From the NCBI GenBank assembly GCA_002733575.1, contig NVWB01000158.1:1-47223 (forward strand): 47,223 nt of DNA, read 5' to 3'. The notes below the pieces were generated by a model. It saw only the letters and a list, made by a program, of their open reading frames with translations, did no database searches and was not told the DNA's origin. Source of the DNA: Blastopirellula sp. (GTDB taxonomy: Bacteria > Planctomycetota > Planctomycetia > Pirellulales > Pirellulaceae). The position numbers and the translations under genes were made by a program. This document shows positions 36,948 through 45,319 of the stretch, in pieces; the first letter of the stretch is position 1, and every line of letters begins with the position of its first letter.

Positions 36948-38738
36948 ATGAGTGAAGTAGTTAAAACGGTTGTTTATGTTGTTGTTGCAGCCTCTCTCGC
37001 GACTGGGGCCTATTTGTCTCGACCTGAGCCGGTAGGCGTTACGATTAGCGAAGAGTTGGACAAACCCCTGTTCAGTGATTTCAAAGATCCTCTACAAGCC
37101 AAATCGTTAAGCATTACCGCGTACGACGAAAAGAAGAACGAACTGCAAGCCCTGGAAATTGCCTTCAAAGACAACACCTGGGTCATTCGCTCCAAAGGTG
37201 GCTATCCGGCAGATGCGCAAGAGCAGATGACCAAGGCAGCCAACGCATTGATTGGTTTAAATGTACTAAGCGTCAAAGGCGACTTGAAGAGTCTCCACCA
37301 AGAGTACGGAGTGGTGGAACCAACCGAAGATGCAGTCAATGAAAATGAAGCAGGGCTCGGCAAGCTGGTCACCATCAAAGGTGATTCCAACGTAACGCTT
37401 GCTTCGTTGATTATTGGCAAAGGCGATGAAGACAACCCAAGTATTCGTTATGTACGCGTGTCTGGCCGAGATCGTATTTACGCGGTGACGCTTGACCCTG
37501 CTATCTACACTGCCGATTTTTCAGACTGGCTGGAAAAAGACCTACTGCGAATTAATCCGTTTGATGTCAAGATCATTGAATTCAAAGACTACTTACTGCA
37601 ACCTCAACCAGCAGCGAATGGAGAACTCATCTATAGCTATCTGCCACGCATGGATGCCACCGTGGCTTACGATGAGCGAACCAGCAAATGGATATTAGGT
37701 GCATTACTTGAGCCATCGATGGGTCAAATGGTTCCGGCCAAACTGGCTGCAAATGAAAGTCTCGACACGGAAAAATTGGATGACGTCCGAAATGGGTTAG
37801 ACGAACTACTGATCGTCAACGCCGTGCGCAAGCCAGCCGGCCTGGCTGAGAATTTGAAATTAACCGGAAACTTTTCTCCTGAAGATCTACAAACGCTCCA
37901 CGAAAACGGGTTCTTTCCTGTTCAACTACCAGGGCAACAGGAAATATCGCTCAACGGGAACAATGGGGAACTGATTGTCGAAACCAGAGATTTTATTCGA
38001 TACCGACTCCTCTTCGGCAAAGAACAACCTACCGGAGATGAAGCTGGCTCATTGAACCGATTTTTGTTCGTCAAGGCTGAACTGAACCAAAGCCAATTGG
38101 TGAAGCCAGTACTAGTCGAAGTACCAGAACTAAAAGAAGGAGACAATGTTGATATCGAGGCACTTGCGAAAGTGCGAGACGAAATCATTCTAGAAAACGA
38201 TCGCAACCAAGACGCCTATCAAGAACAACGCAATGCCACGATGAGAAAAATCTATGAACTCAACTCACGCTTCGCCGATTGGTACTATGTGATTTCAGAC
38301 GAACAGTTCAAAAAGATATTCCTCAAACGAAACCAGTTAATCGCCAAGCCAGCTGGACTGTTTGAACAAGGTTTCCCATCAAGACCACCTGTCAGTGTGC
38401 TGAACAACAACACACCAGCCCCAACAGCGCCTGTAACTCCCCAAACGGCACCACCGGCTCCAGGCAAAAAAGAGTCGACTGAAACATCGGAGCCTGTTGA
38501 AAAAACAGAACCCACTCCGGCAGAACCTATGCCAATGAAAGAAGAACCGGCGAAGAAGCAAGAGACTTCGGTTGATGATATCCCAACCAAGTCAGATGAA
38601 AAGGAAGCGACTCCGAAGGAAGAGGAGACCAAGGAAGAGCCTAAGCCAACTGAAGAGGCAGCGTCTGAAGAGGCAGAGCCAGCCGAAGAAGAAGCTAAAG
38701 CCGAGCCGAAAGAAGCATCAGAGACTGAAAAAGAATAA
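36948..38738 (+). CDS. DUF4340 domain protein
   Basis: This 596-aa protein has one N-terminal membrane helix (about 5-24) and an extracytoplasmic DUF4340 region (about 35-450). Strand-rich repeated features include WVIRSKGGYPADAQEQM, RIYAVTLDPAIYTADFSDW (about 178-196) and RYLPRMDAT-like blocks. Typical sites of this family sit after ABC/GldG genes, as here, suggesting it is a third part of that export system. The last 110 residues are a low-complexity Glu/Lys/Pro/Ala/Ser tail (EEAAS-type repeats), probably flexible. Its function is not established. Confidence 0.8.
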   Translation: MSEVVKTVVYVVVAASLATGAYLSRPEPVGVTISEELDKPLFSDFKDPLQAKSLSITAYDEKKNELQALEIAFKDNTWVIRSKGGYPADAQEQMTKAANALIGLNVLSVKGDLKSLHQEYGVVEPTEDAVNENEAGLGKLVTIKGDSNVTLASLIIGKGDEDNPSIRYVRVSGRDRIYAVTLDPAIYTADFSDWLEKDLLRINPFDVKIIEFKDYLLQPQPAANGELIYSYLPRMDATVAYDERTSKWILGALLEPSMGQMVPAKLAANESLDTEKLDDVRNGLDELLIVNAVRKPAGLAENLKLTGNFSPEDLQTLHENGFFPVQLPGQQEISLNGNNGELIVETRDFIRYRLLFGKEQPTGDEAGSLNRFLFVKAELNQSQLVKPVLVEVPELKEGDNVDIEALAKVRDEIILENDRNQDAYQEQRNATMRKIYELNSRFADWYYVISDEQFKKIFLKRNQLIAKPAGLFEQGFPSRPPVSVLNNNTPAPTAPVTPQTAPPAPGKKESTETSEPVEKTEPTPAEPMPMKEEPAKKQETSVDDIPTKSDEKEATPKEEETKEEPKPTEEAASEEAEPAEEEAKAEPKEASETEKE

Positions 38739-38786
38739 GGCAACTTTCAGAAAATGTCAGTGGTGTTATAAGAACGATATCAGCAA

Positions 38787-39010
38787 AAACGCCAACGGCG
38801 TTTCACTCCATAGCCCAGGGTCAGCGACAAAGCCGCGCCACCCTGGGACATCGTTCAAGCAGAAGCCTACCCTGAAAGGGTTGAACAAGATAATTCTCGA
38901 TTGTACAACACTTTCAGCGTTGATTTTGATGCATCATAACCCAGGGTACGCATTACTGCTTCGCATCCATGCGAACCCTGGGCTTTGAAGTACAACACCT
39001 TCGGCGTTGG
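38787..39010. repeat. Tandem multi-hairpin intergenic repeat (family E)
   Basis: Unit E1 holds AACGCC-aac-GGCGTT (38788-38802), a CCCAGGGT...ACCCTGGG stem (38814-38847) and ACCCT-gaa-AGGGT (38869-38881). Unit E2 holds AACACT-ttc-AGCGTT (38907-38921), CCCAGGGT (38940-38947) pairing with ACCCTGGG (38975-38982), and AACACC-ttc-GGCGTT (38994-39008). The small stems change pairwise (T-A versus C-G). It fills the 483-bp gap between the DUF4340 and phosphatase genes. The family has no GTAG foot. Long basic open frames running through it are read-through of the repeats, not genes. Confidence 0.8.
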
Positions 39011-39221
39011 AATAAGTACACGGCATTAAAACTTATGATACTCGTTTGAGATTGTGAATTGACAAAAACGGGGCTATCCAATCTAAGTCTGGTAGTACAA
39101 ATCTAGGCTGTTCTCGCAAATACTGGCTCCCCATTTGCCAACTGCCCCGCAGCAATCTATCATTAAGTTCTTCACACAACCGTTTGACATCTATGCCAAT
39201 CAATTGATCGGGAGCCCTGCC

Positions 39222-41699
39222 ATGTCTCGCTACCTTGTACTTCTTGCCAGCTTGTCGCTATTTGCGGTCACGCAAACCAGTTCCGCTGCCGAATATCAAT
39301 CCGACTTCTCAGCGATCCCTGATCGCGTCTGGATCGGCCCCGAGTATTGGGCCAACCCGATGGAAGATTGGGTCGTAGCCGATGGTAAAGTTCAGTGCAT
39401 CACCGGTGCCGGAAATCGAAACGTCCATCTCCTCTCGCATCAAATCACGAAACAAGGAGCCGGATTTCAGGCAGAAGTCACCGTCTCAAGAATCGATACC
39501 GCCAAAAGAGCAACCGGATCGGTCGGGCTACGCATCGGTATTCAATCAGAAGTCGACGACTACCGGGCCCGCACCATTCATGGACGCAGCGGCTATAACC
39601 TGGGCATCCGCACCGATGGAACACTCTTCGCAGGCAATATCGAAAAGAAGCTCGACAATGTTAAAATCTCGAACTTAACACTTAAAGCCAATGTTCAACC
39701 GCAAGGTGCCAACTTTAAAATCACCGTGACTGCGGTCGATCAAAACGGCAAAGAACTTGGTTCGGTCACAAAAAACAATATCCCATCGCCAGGCATCTAT
39801 GGCAACATTGCCTTCGTTAATAATCACCAACAAACAGGCAAGGCCCGTTTTGAGTTCAGTAACTTTTCGGTCAGTGGACTTCGTATTGAAGAAAACGCCG
39901 ATCATCGCTGGGGCCCAATCCTATGGTCAATGCACACACTCAGCCGTGGCGTGTTGAAACTAACCGCCCAAATGCCGCCGCTGTCGGAAAAAGATTCAGA
40001 CACGGTCAGCTTGCAAATCAAAAAAGGTGCGAAGTGGATTGATCTCGCCACTGCCAAAATAGATAACGATGCCTGCACGGCCACGTTTCGGATTGCCGAT
40101 TGGAGTGCCACCGCAGATGTTGACTACCGCTTAGTGTACGAAACCAAAGACAACAGCGGCAACCAACTGCTAGACACCTACGAAGGTACAGTTCGCAAAG
40201 AGCCCCTTGATCGAGACCTGGTCGTTGCAGGCTTCACTGGTAATACCGACTCTGGTTTTCCGAACAACGAAGTCACCAGCAATGTGGCCATTGAAAACCC
40301 GGACATGCTCTTCTTCTCTGGCGATCAACTCTATGAAAGCGTCGGCGGTTACGGCATCATTCGCACGCCTGCCGATCGTTCGATTTTAAACTATTTACGA
40401 AAATGGTATCTCTTCGGCTGGGCCTTTGGAGATTTGATGCGAGACCGCGTGAGTATCTGCCTGCCCGATGACCACGATGTTTACCAAGGCAACATCTGGG
40501 GCAACGGCGGCAACGCAATCACTATGAAAGAACACGATGCTGGTGGCTACGCTCAGCCGGCACAAATGGTGCTGGCCGTGCATCGCACGCAGTGTTCGCA
40601 TCACCCTGACTTGGTTGACCCTGACCCAATTCAACAAGGCATCACGCCCATTCATACCGACATGCTGTATGGCCGCGTTAGCTTTGCCATCGTCATGGAT
40701 CGCATGTTCAAGTCAGGCCCTAAAGGCAAAGTCAACTACTGGAAAGGCCGTGCCGATCATGTGCCAGATCCAGATTTTGATCCGAAAAGCATCGATCTGC
40801 CAGGCCTCACATTGCTGGGAGATCGCCAGTTGAACTTCCTGAAAGATTGGGCCAAAGACTTCAAAGGGGCCGATGCGAAGTGCGTGCTCAGCCAAACCAT
40901 TTTTGTCAACTTGGCCAACTATCACGGCGGCAACAAAATGTATCTCGTGGCCGATCTCGACAGCAATGGCTGGCCACAAACACCTCGCAACAATGCGATC
41001 AAAGAGTTCCGCAAAGGCTACGCGTTTCACTTCGCTGGCGATCAACATTTGCCCTCGCTCATTCATTACGGCGTTGATGACTGGAATGACTCCGGCTTCG
41101 CGTTTTGTGTGCCCAGCATCGCCGCTGGATACCCTCGAAGTTGGATTCCCGATAAAGAAGGCAAGCCCGTCCGCAATCGCGTAGGCGGCCCGAACACCGG
41201 CGAGTATTTGGACGGCTTACACAACAAAGTGACCGTTTGGGCCATTGGCAATCCGGCTCTCGAAAACCGCAAAGGGGTGATCAACACGCTTCACGATAAA
41301 TCCTCTGGCTACGGAATCGTTCGCTTCCGCAAAGACGAATGCAAGATCGATATCGAATGCTATCGATTGCAAATAGACTCGAACAACCTGAATCCAGAAG
41401 ATCAATTTCCCGGCTGGCCGAAGACGATCAACATCACCGATAACTACGGCAAACAAGCGACCGCGTACTTGCCCACACTTGAATTCACTGGAATCAAAAT
41501 GCCCGTAGTCCAAGTCTTCAACGCCGCCACCGGCGAACATATTTATTCCCTACGCGTCTGCACCGAGAGCTTCCGCCCCAAAGTCTTCAAGCCCGGTGTT
41601 TACAATGTAAAGGTCGGTAACCCAGATACTGGGAATATGAAGACGCTGAGGAATCTGAAGGCCAGTAATGATGAGAAATCACTTGAGGTGAAGTTTTAG
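39222..41699 (+). CDS. Secreted PhoD-like metallophosphatase
   Basis: This 825-aa exported protein. The frame opens at TTG 39135, but ATG 39222 follows GGGAGC at good spacing and begins a signal peptide (MSRYLVLLASLSLFAVTQTSSAAEY, cleaved near residue 23). After an N-terminal beta-sandwich region (about 25-330) comes the PhoD-type metallophosphatase core: SGDQLYE, ICLPDDHDVYQGNIWG, MVLAVHRTQ, LTLLGDRQLNFLKDW, and HFAGDQHLPSLIHYG. Asp and His metal ligands are present in these blocks. Substrate (phosphodiester or monoester) is unknown. It stands alone between repeat families E and C. Confidence 0.85.
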   Translation: MSRYLVLLASLSLFAVTQTSSAAEYQSDFSAIPDRVWIGPEYWANPMEDWVVADGKVQCITGAGNRNVHLLSHQITKQGAGFQAEVTVSRIDTAKRATGSVGLRIGIQSEVDDYRARTIHGRSGYNLGIRTDGTLFAGNIEKKLDNVKISNLTLKANVQPQGANFKITVTAVDQNGKELGSVTKNNIPSPGIYGNIAFVNNHQQTGKARFEFSNFSVSGLRIEENADHRWGPILWSMHTLSRGVLKLTAQMPPLSEKDSDTVSLQIKKGAKWIDLATAKIDNDACTATFRIADWSATADVDYRLVYETKDNSGNQLLDTYEGTVRKEPLDRDLVVAGFTGNTDSGFPNNEVTSNVAIENPDMLFFSGDQLYESVGGYGIIRTPADRSILNYLRKWYLFGWAFGDLMRDRVSICLPDDHDVYQGNIWGNGGNAITMKEHDAGGYAQPAQMVLAVHRTQCSHHPDLVDPDPIQQGITPIHTDMLYGRVSFAIVMDRMFKSGPKGKVNYWKGRADHVPDPDFDPKSIDLPGLTLLGDRQLNFLKDWAKDFKGADAKCVLSQTIFVNLANYHGGNKMYLVADLDSNGWPQTPRNNAIKEFRKGYAFHFAGDQHLPSLIHYGVDDWNDSGFAFCVPSIAAGYPRSWIPDKEGKPVRNRVGGPNTGEYLDGLHNKVTVWAIGNPALENRKGVINTLHDKSSGYGIVRFRKDECKIDIECYRLQIDSNNLNPEDQFPGWPKTINITDNYGKQATAYLPTLEFTGIKMPVVQVFNAATGEHIYSLRVCTESFRPKVFKPGVYNVKVGNPDTGNMKTLRNLKASNDEKSLEVKF

Positions 41700-41731
41700 A
41701 ACAGCTTAGTGTTCGTGCTGGGTCAAATTCC

Positions 41732-41803
41732 GTAGGTCAGTGCTGTGCCTGACATGGAAGCAATCTCGGCTCTCAATCTCCGTCAGGCACAGCACTGACC
41801 TAC
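41732..41803. repeat. Inverted pair of GTAG-foot hairpins (family C)
   Basis: The left arm 41732-41753 (GTAG, then GTCAGTGC-tgt-GCCTGAC sharing the G) and the right arm 41782-41803 are perfect 22-bp reverse complements across a 28-bp spacer. Each arm folds into its own small stem. The foot GTAG/CTAC and the head-to-head pairing are as in families A, B and D, but the stem sequence is unrelated. It begins 33 bp after the phosphatase stop. Confidence 0.8.
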
Positions 41804-41825
41804 CTATTTAGAAATGAATTATTAA

Positions 41826-41899
41826 ACCACGAAGGCTCGAAGACACGAAGGATTTGAATTCAAGATTTTCTTTCCTTTGTGTCTTGGTGCCTTCGTGGT
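41826..41899. repeat. Inverted repeat of the 'ACCACGAAGG' type (family F)
   Basis: ACCACGAAGGCTCGAAGACA (start of the left arm, 41826-41851) is the near reverse complement of 41874-41899, whose arm begins CCTTTGTGTCTTGGTG and ends CTTCGTGGT. The spacer is 22 bp. The arm has a period-like GAAG/CACGAAGG content. A degenerate single arm (TTCGTGGGTTTCGTG...TTTTTCGTGG) lies near 1341-1366. It has no coding capacity and sits immediately after family C. Confidence 0.75.
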
Positions 41900-41975
41900 A
41901 AAACCTCTTTCTTCTTTTCTTTACGACTTGGCATGAGAAATATTGAAAATCGTAAGACTTCAGATGGCTGAACTC

Positions 41976-42332
41976 TTACAAAAATTCTTCATCCGGGTTC
42001 TTCACTTTGTATTCCTCAGCAATTTGATTCCCTTCCTTGGATTCGGAATGGCAAAGAGAACTGTAAGCCCATATCCTGACTTCATAAAAGGGGCTAGATA
42101 ATCTTTTCTTAAGAAGCTCAATTGCTTCCGGTTGTATTGAACAACCAATAAGTTCTACCAACTTGGACTTAAAATCTTCCTCGGTTTCTTTCTCTTCTAG
42201 CTCTATTAATTGAACAAGCACTTCGTCAACTCTTGTATCCAGTGAATGAAAGCCATCTTCATAGGTCATAGAATCATCGCTTCTTAATTGAGCAATGTAT
42301 TTATCAAATTCCGCTTGATTCATTTTGTCCAC
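41976..42332 (-). CDS. Small helical protein coupled to the sulfatase gene (hypothetical, HEAT-like)
   Basis: This 118-aa acidic protein is nearly all helical, with repeated amphipathic helices such as VDEVLVQLIELEEKETEEDF, LVELIGCSIQPEAIELLKKRL and FYEVRIWAYSSL. This resembles two or three HEAT-like repeats, but it is too short to be sure. The GTG start at 42332 overlaps the sulfatase stop (TAGTG), with GAGG 7 nt upstream, so I prefer it to the ATG at 42323. That arrangement indicates translational coupling to the sulfatase gene. Function is unknown. Confidence 0.6.
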   Translation of the reverse strand: MDKMNQAEFDKYIAQLRSDDSMTYEDGFHSLDTRVDEVLVQLIELEEKETEEDFKSKLVELIGCSIQPEAIELLKKRLSSPFYEVRIWAYSSLCHSESKEGNQIAEEYKVKNPDEEFL

Positions 42333-43879
42333 TACTTCACCTCTTCCGTCACCGGTGAATACTCCGTATCGACCTCAACATTTGGGCCGGTGGTTCTTTC
42401 AAACTTTCCTTGGGCACCACGCAGGATCACTCGGTTTTCTAGCCAGTGATCACGGTACCAGGTGCAGAGTTCAAAGTTGTCGTTGAGTTGGTTCATCTTG
42501 TCGGCCATTTTTCCGCGAAGTGCTTCCAAAGTGGCCAGGTGTTTTGGTACTGCGGCCAAGTCGTGGGCCTGCTGGGGGTCGTTCAGGTTGTCGAACAGTA
42601 GTTCTTTGCCGTCTGACTTATACCGGGCATACGTGTATTGTTTGTTGCGAATGGCTCGCCATTCGATGCCGTCGATCCAGAGAAAGGTGTGACCCATTCC
42701 TTGTAGCAGGGCGAACTCTGGCACAGGGCCTGGCTTGTCTTGTAGTGGATTCGAGAGATTCATTCCTTCAACCGCTGCGGGAACTTTTGATCCGACTAAA
42801 CCCAATAGTGTTGGCATGAGATCAACCGCCGACATGCACATGTCATTCTTAGAACCAGCGGCGATATGCTTCGGCCAGCGGATCAATATCGGAACCCGGG
42901 CCGATTGATCGTAGAACGTCATCTTGTAGACTCGCGAGTTGTGCCCAAATTGTTCGCCATGGTCGGAAGTGAAAATCACAATCGTGTTGTCAGCTTCGCC
43001 AGTTTCGTCGAGGGCTTTAAGGATTCGTCCGATGTTCCAATCGAGATGGGCCGTCATCGCGTAATAGATCCGCATGTATTCCGGCAGGTTCGGCTTCCAG
43101 CGTTTGAGCCATTTCTTCGGGTCGGTGTTACGATCCATGCGTGGATCAGGTTTATCGGTCCAAGTTTTCGGCAGTTCAAATTTCACGTTGTCGAACTTCT
43201 CTAGCCAGCCTGGCGGAACATTTTCTTTCGTCCAAGGATCATGCGGCGGGCTAAACGCAACATTCAAAAAGAACGGTTTATCCAGCGGGGCTTTCTCCTT
43301 CATGAACTTAATCGCCAAGTCAGTAAAGTGTTCGGTGCCGTGCCCGGCAATTTGTTTTCGCTGGGGTGTGTCTTCAAAATAATAGGCCCGATAGTTGTTG
43401 TGATTGAAGTTGTAAGCCGCAAAGTATCCATCGAACCCTAGCCGGTAAGGGCCCGGCGGAATGAACGCATTTTGCACATCCTGGTGATGCCCAGCTTGGG
43501 CCGCCCACAAGTGCCACTTGCCAATGTGGGCGGTCTCGTATCCGCTGGCAGTCAGCACATGGGCCAAACAATCTTGATTCGGGTTGATGCGAATCTCGTT
43601 GACAATCAACCCGGCACTACTAGCATGCTTGCCGGTCATCAGCGTAGCCCGAAACGCCGAACAAACCGGTGTGTTGACCACATAGTTCGTCAAGTTCACC
43701 CCTTGCTTGGCAAGCTGATCCAAGTTCGGCGTCATCGCTTTGGTATCACCGTTGTAGCCAACGCTGCTGGCCCGCAGTTGATCGGCAGTCAGGATAATGA
43801 CATTCGGTTTTTCGGCTGCCGCTGCAATGTGTGACGAAAAACAAAACAACAACCCAACAGAGAATTTTATTAACGACAT
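42332..43879 (-). CDS. Type I sulfatase, secreted
   Basis: This 515-aa exported sulfatase has a signal peptide (about 1-22), a metal-binding TADQLRA (Asp33), and the formylglycine site PVCSAFRATLMTGKH. Cys73 is the residue converted to formylglycine, and Arg77 completes the motif. The motif has Ala at the third position (C-S-A-F-R, not C-x-P-x-R). Later blocks are IGKWHLW, PFFLNVAFSPPHDPW and FTSDHGEQFGHNS (metal Asp/His). Substrate is likely a sulfated polysaccharide, in line with the many planctomycete sulfatases, but cannot be inferred. It overlaps by one base with the downstream 118-aa gene. Confidence 0.92.
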   Translation of the reverse strand: MSLIKFSVGLLFCFSSHIAAAAEKPNVIILTADQLRASSVGYNGDTKAMTPNLDQLAKQGVNLTNYVVNTPVCSAFRATLMTGKHASSAGLIVNEIRINPNQDCLAHVLTASGYETAHIGKWHLWAAQAGHHQDVQNAFIPPGPYRLGFDGYFAAYNFNHNNYRAYYFEDTPQRKQIAGHGTEHFTDLAIKFMKEKAPLDKPFFLNVAFSPPHDPWTKENVPPGWLEKFDNVKFELPKTWTDKPDPRMDRNTDPKKWLKRWKPNLPEYMRIYYAMTAHLDWNIGRILKALDETGEADNTIVIFTSDHGEQFGHNSRVYKMTFYDQSARVPILIRWPKHIAAGSKNDMCMSAVDLMPTLLGLVGSKVPAAVEGMNLSNPLQDKPGPVPEFALLQGMGHTFLWIDGIEWRAIRNKQYTYARYKSDGKELLFDNLNDPQQAHDLAAVPKHLATLEALRGKMADKMNQLNDNFELCTWYRDHWLENRVILRGAQGKFERTTGPNVEVDTEYSPVTEEVK

Positions 43880-43922
43880 GGTGAAGACTTCTTTCTCAGT
43901 AGAAGAATGAATGCAGAAGCCC

Positions 43923-43963
43923 TTGATTGTAAGTGATGCTGGCGAGTGATGCTAGTTTGGTGG
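43923..43963. repeat. 41-bp direct repeat, left copy, at the end of an LRR-like gene
   Basis: Positions 43923-43963 and 44747-44787 are identical at 40 of 41 bases. The left copy contains the stop and last codons (LPPN) of the gene at 43952-44689; the right copy lies upstream of that gene's start. The 824-bp unit between equivalent points matches one gene plus its flank, as expected from unequal exchange between tandem copies. Confidence 0.8.
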
Positions 43964-44689
43964 AAGGACTAGTTTCATTGGTCGTCTCTTACGCACAGGT
44001 ACTCCCCTGCCGAGATCCATGCGGTGATCCCACATGTTTTTCCCATCAAGGTCTTGTATCAAGCAATCGGGAAGTTCGGCTTTCAGTTTATCTCGCATCG
44101 CTTGATCTGTTCTAACATAGGGAGGCGATAGCATTTTTAGATTAGGTAACTCAGTGAACAGCTTGACGTTTGCATCGGTAAGTATTAGATCCGTATTCCG
44201 CAGCGACAGTTCTTCTAGCTTTTGAAACGATTGTAAATGCAAGAGAGTTGAAGGATCGAGCTTTGTTGAGTGGACTATTTCCATCCCTCGTAATTCGGGA
44301 AAATGAGACAAGTTTTCCCAAGTCTCCTCGCTCAATGAATTATCAAAGGTACTTACACATTTTGCACGAAGCATAAAGTGTTCCCCGAACCATTTATAGA
44401 CAATCTCTGGCAACGGGCGTTCACCTGTGATAAAGACAATCTCTCGCAACGGACGTTCGCCAGGGATAAAAACTAATTTTCGACCTTTAATATCTACTCG
44501 ATTGCCGGGATGCTCATAACGCAGTTGGACGCCTAGTTCAGCTAACCGCACATATGCCTTTCCCCGCACTTGAGCCCTACGAACTTCAAGCCCTAGCCAA
44601 GCCAGTGGCAAACAGAGAACGGAGAGCATGACAAAGAAAGCCCGCAAACTTATTCGCACACGCGGGATTTTTTTCCACCATGAACTCAT
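43952..44689 (-). CDS. LRR-like membrane protein, paralogue 1
   Basis: The frame is open to 44815, but start 44689 (MSSWWKKIPRVRISLR) matches its paralogue at 45320-46000, so the 245-aa form is used. It has one N-terminal membrane helix (about 16-36) after the basic 'IPRVRISLRAFF' motif. A strand/helix region with a 12-residue tandem duplication (FIPGERPLREIV, then FITGERPLPEIV) follows, then two or three degenerate LRR-like segments (FQKLEELSLRNTDL, FTELPNLKMLSPPY). The C-terminus is basic and ends LVLPPN. It is nearly the same architecture as the 226-aa paralogue. Function is unknown; it is a probable membrane-anchored binding protein. Confidence 0.7.
   Translation of the reverse strand: MSSWWKKIPRVRISLRAFFVMLSVLCLPLAWLGLEVRRAQVRGKAYVRLAELGVQLRYEHPGNRVDIKGRKLVFIPGERPLREIVFITGERPLPEIVYKWFGEHFMLRAKCVSTFDNSLSEETWENLSHFPELRGMEIVHSTKLDPSTLLHLQSFQKLEELSLRNTDLILTDANVKLFTELPNLKMLSPPYVRTDQAMRDKLKAELPDCLIQDLDGKNMWDHRMDLGRGVPVRKRRPMKLVLPPN
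44400..44471. repeat. 36-bp in-frame tandem duplication inside paralogue 1
   Basis: Positions 44400-44435 and 44436-44471 are two 36-bp copies (ACAATCTCTGGCAACGGGCG... and ACAATCTCTCGCAACGGACG...) with six differences. Thirty-six bp is 12 codons, so the frame is kept. The paralogue at 45320-46000 has a single copy of the GERPLPxIVY unit, so the duplication arose after the two genes separated. Confidence 0.85.
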
Positions 44690-44746
44690 GTTGCAATCTT
44701 CGGCTTTACTAAAGGGTTTATTATGTAGAGATCGATATAGAAGTCT

Positions 44747-44787
44747 TTGATTGTAAGTGATGCTGGCGGGTGATGCTAGTTTGGTGG
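44747..44787. repeat. 41-bp direct repeat, right copy
   Basis: This matches the repeat at 43923-43963 in 40 of 41 bases. On the minus strand it encodes the residues LPPN and a TAG, like the end of paralogue 1, so it is probably the fossil 3' end of a further lost copy of the gene. It lies in the 110-bp divergent gap before the 163-aa membrane protein gene. Confidence 0.7.
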
Positions 44788-44799
44788 TAGAATCTTGAT

Positions 44800-45291
44800 A
44801 TGAACGATTTTCCACATAACGAACCTAAGAAGATTCAATTTAGTATTCGGTCGCTGCTGATCACGACCACCATTATTGCAGCTTGGCTAGGAATTCTGAT
44901 TCAGCCGAATTTACGTGAAATGATATTCGTTTCGATAGCGTACTTAACTAATTTTTCCAACTTTATGCTTATTGGGATCTTGTTGCAATTCTCAAGCCCA
45001 TTGTTTTTGGGAGCCACGCTTCTCTATTTGGTTTTGTTTTCCCCTCGCCCAGCCACGGCTTGGTTGTTTCTTGGATGTTTGGGACTCGCTGTTTGGGCGA
45101 TTATTGCCTATCCATTCTTTAGCTCAGTCGTTATTGAATGTATCTCACTGACCTTGATTGGTATTTCAATGCTAATGGCATTCGAGATCTATCAACGCGG
45201 GCTCAGAAAACATATTGTTACACTGGTCTGTGTGACTATCTTGTCTTTGACGTATTGGTGTATTGCGGTGTTGGTTACCTCATTCGTGTGA
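44800..45291 (+). CDS. Small polytopic membrane protein with an 'FSIR-x-LL' N-terminus
   Basis: This 163-aa protein has the IQFSIRSLLITTTIIAAWLG N-terminal motif (the basic-then-helix pattern shared with the LRR-like proteins nearby). It has about five membrane helices (at about 16-32, 52-68, 72-88, 91-108, 112-128) and a late one. It is divergent from paralogue 1. It has no soluble domain and no known family. The shared N-terminal motif suggests a common membrane-insertion or sorting role, which is an inference. Confidence 0.6.
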   Translation: MNDFPHNEPKKIQFSIRSLLITTTIIAAWLGILIQPNLREMIFVSIAYLTNFSNFMLIGILLQFSSPLFLGATLLYLVLFSPRPATAWLFLGCLGLAVWAIIAYPFFSSVVIECISLTLIGISMLMAFEIYQRGLRKHIVTLVCVTILSLTYWCIAVLVTSFV

Positions 45292-45297
45292 ATGGGC

Positions 45298-45318
45298 TTA
45301 GAAAATCGTAGGGTGGCT
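45298..45318. repeat. Solo GTAG element arm (family D)
   Basis: TTAGAAAATCGTAGGGTGGCT matches 46733-46753 in 20 of 21 bases, including 10 bases before the GTAG. It sits 6 bp after the 163-aa gene stop and runs into the stop codon (TCA, 45320-45322) of the converging paralogue 2 gene. No inverted partner was seen, so it looks like a truncated element. Confidence 0.6.
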
Positions 45319-45319
45319 T

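Noticed and set aside
38572..38988. 138-codon Lys/Arg-rich frame across the end of DUF4340 and the family E repeat
   Set aside because: It is a shadow of the Glu/Lys tail in another frame followed by read-through of the repeat; no domain or Shine-Dalgarno site.
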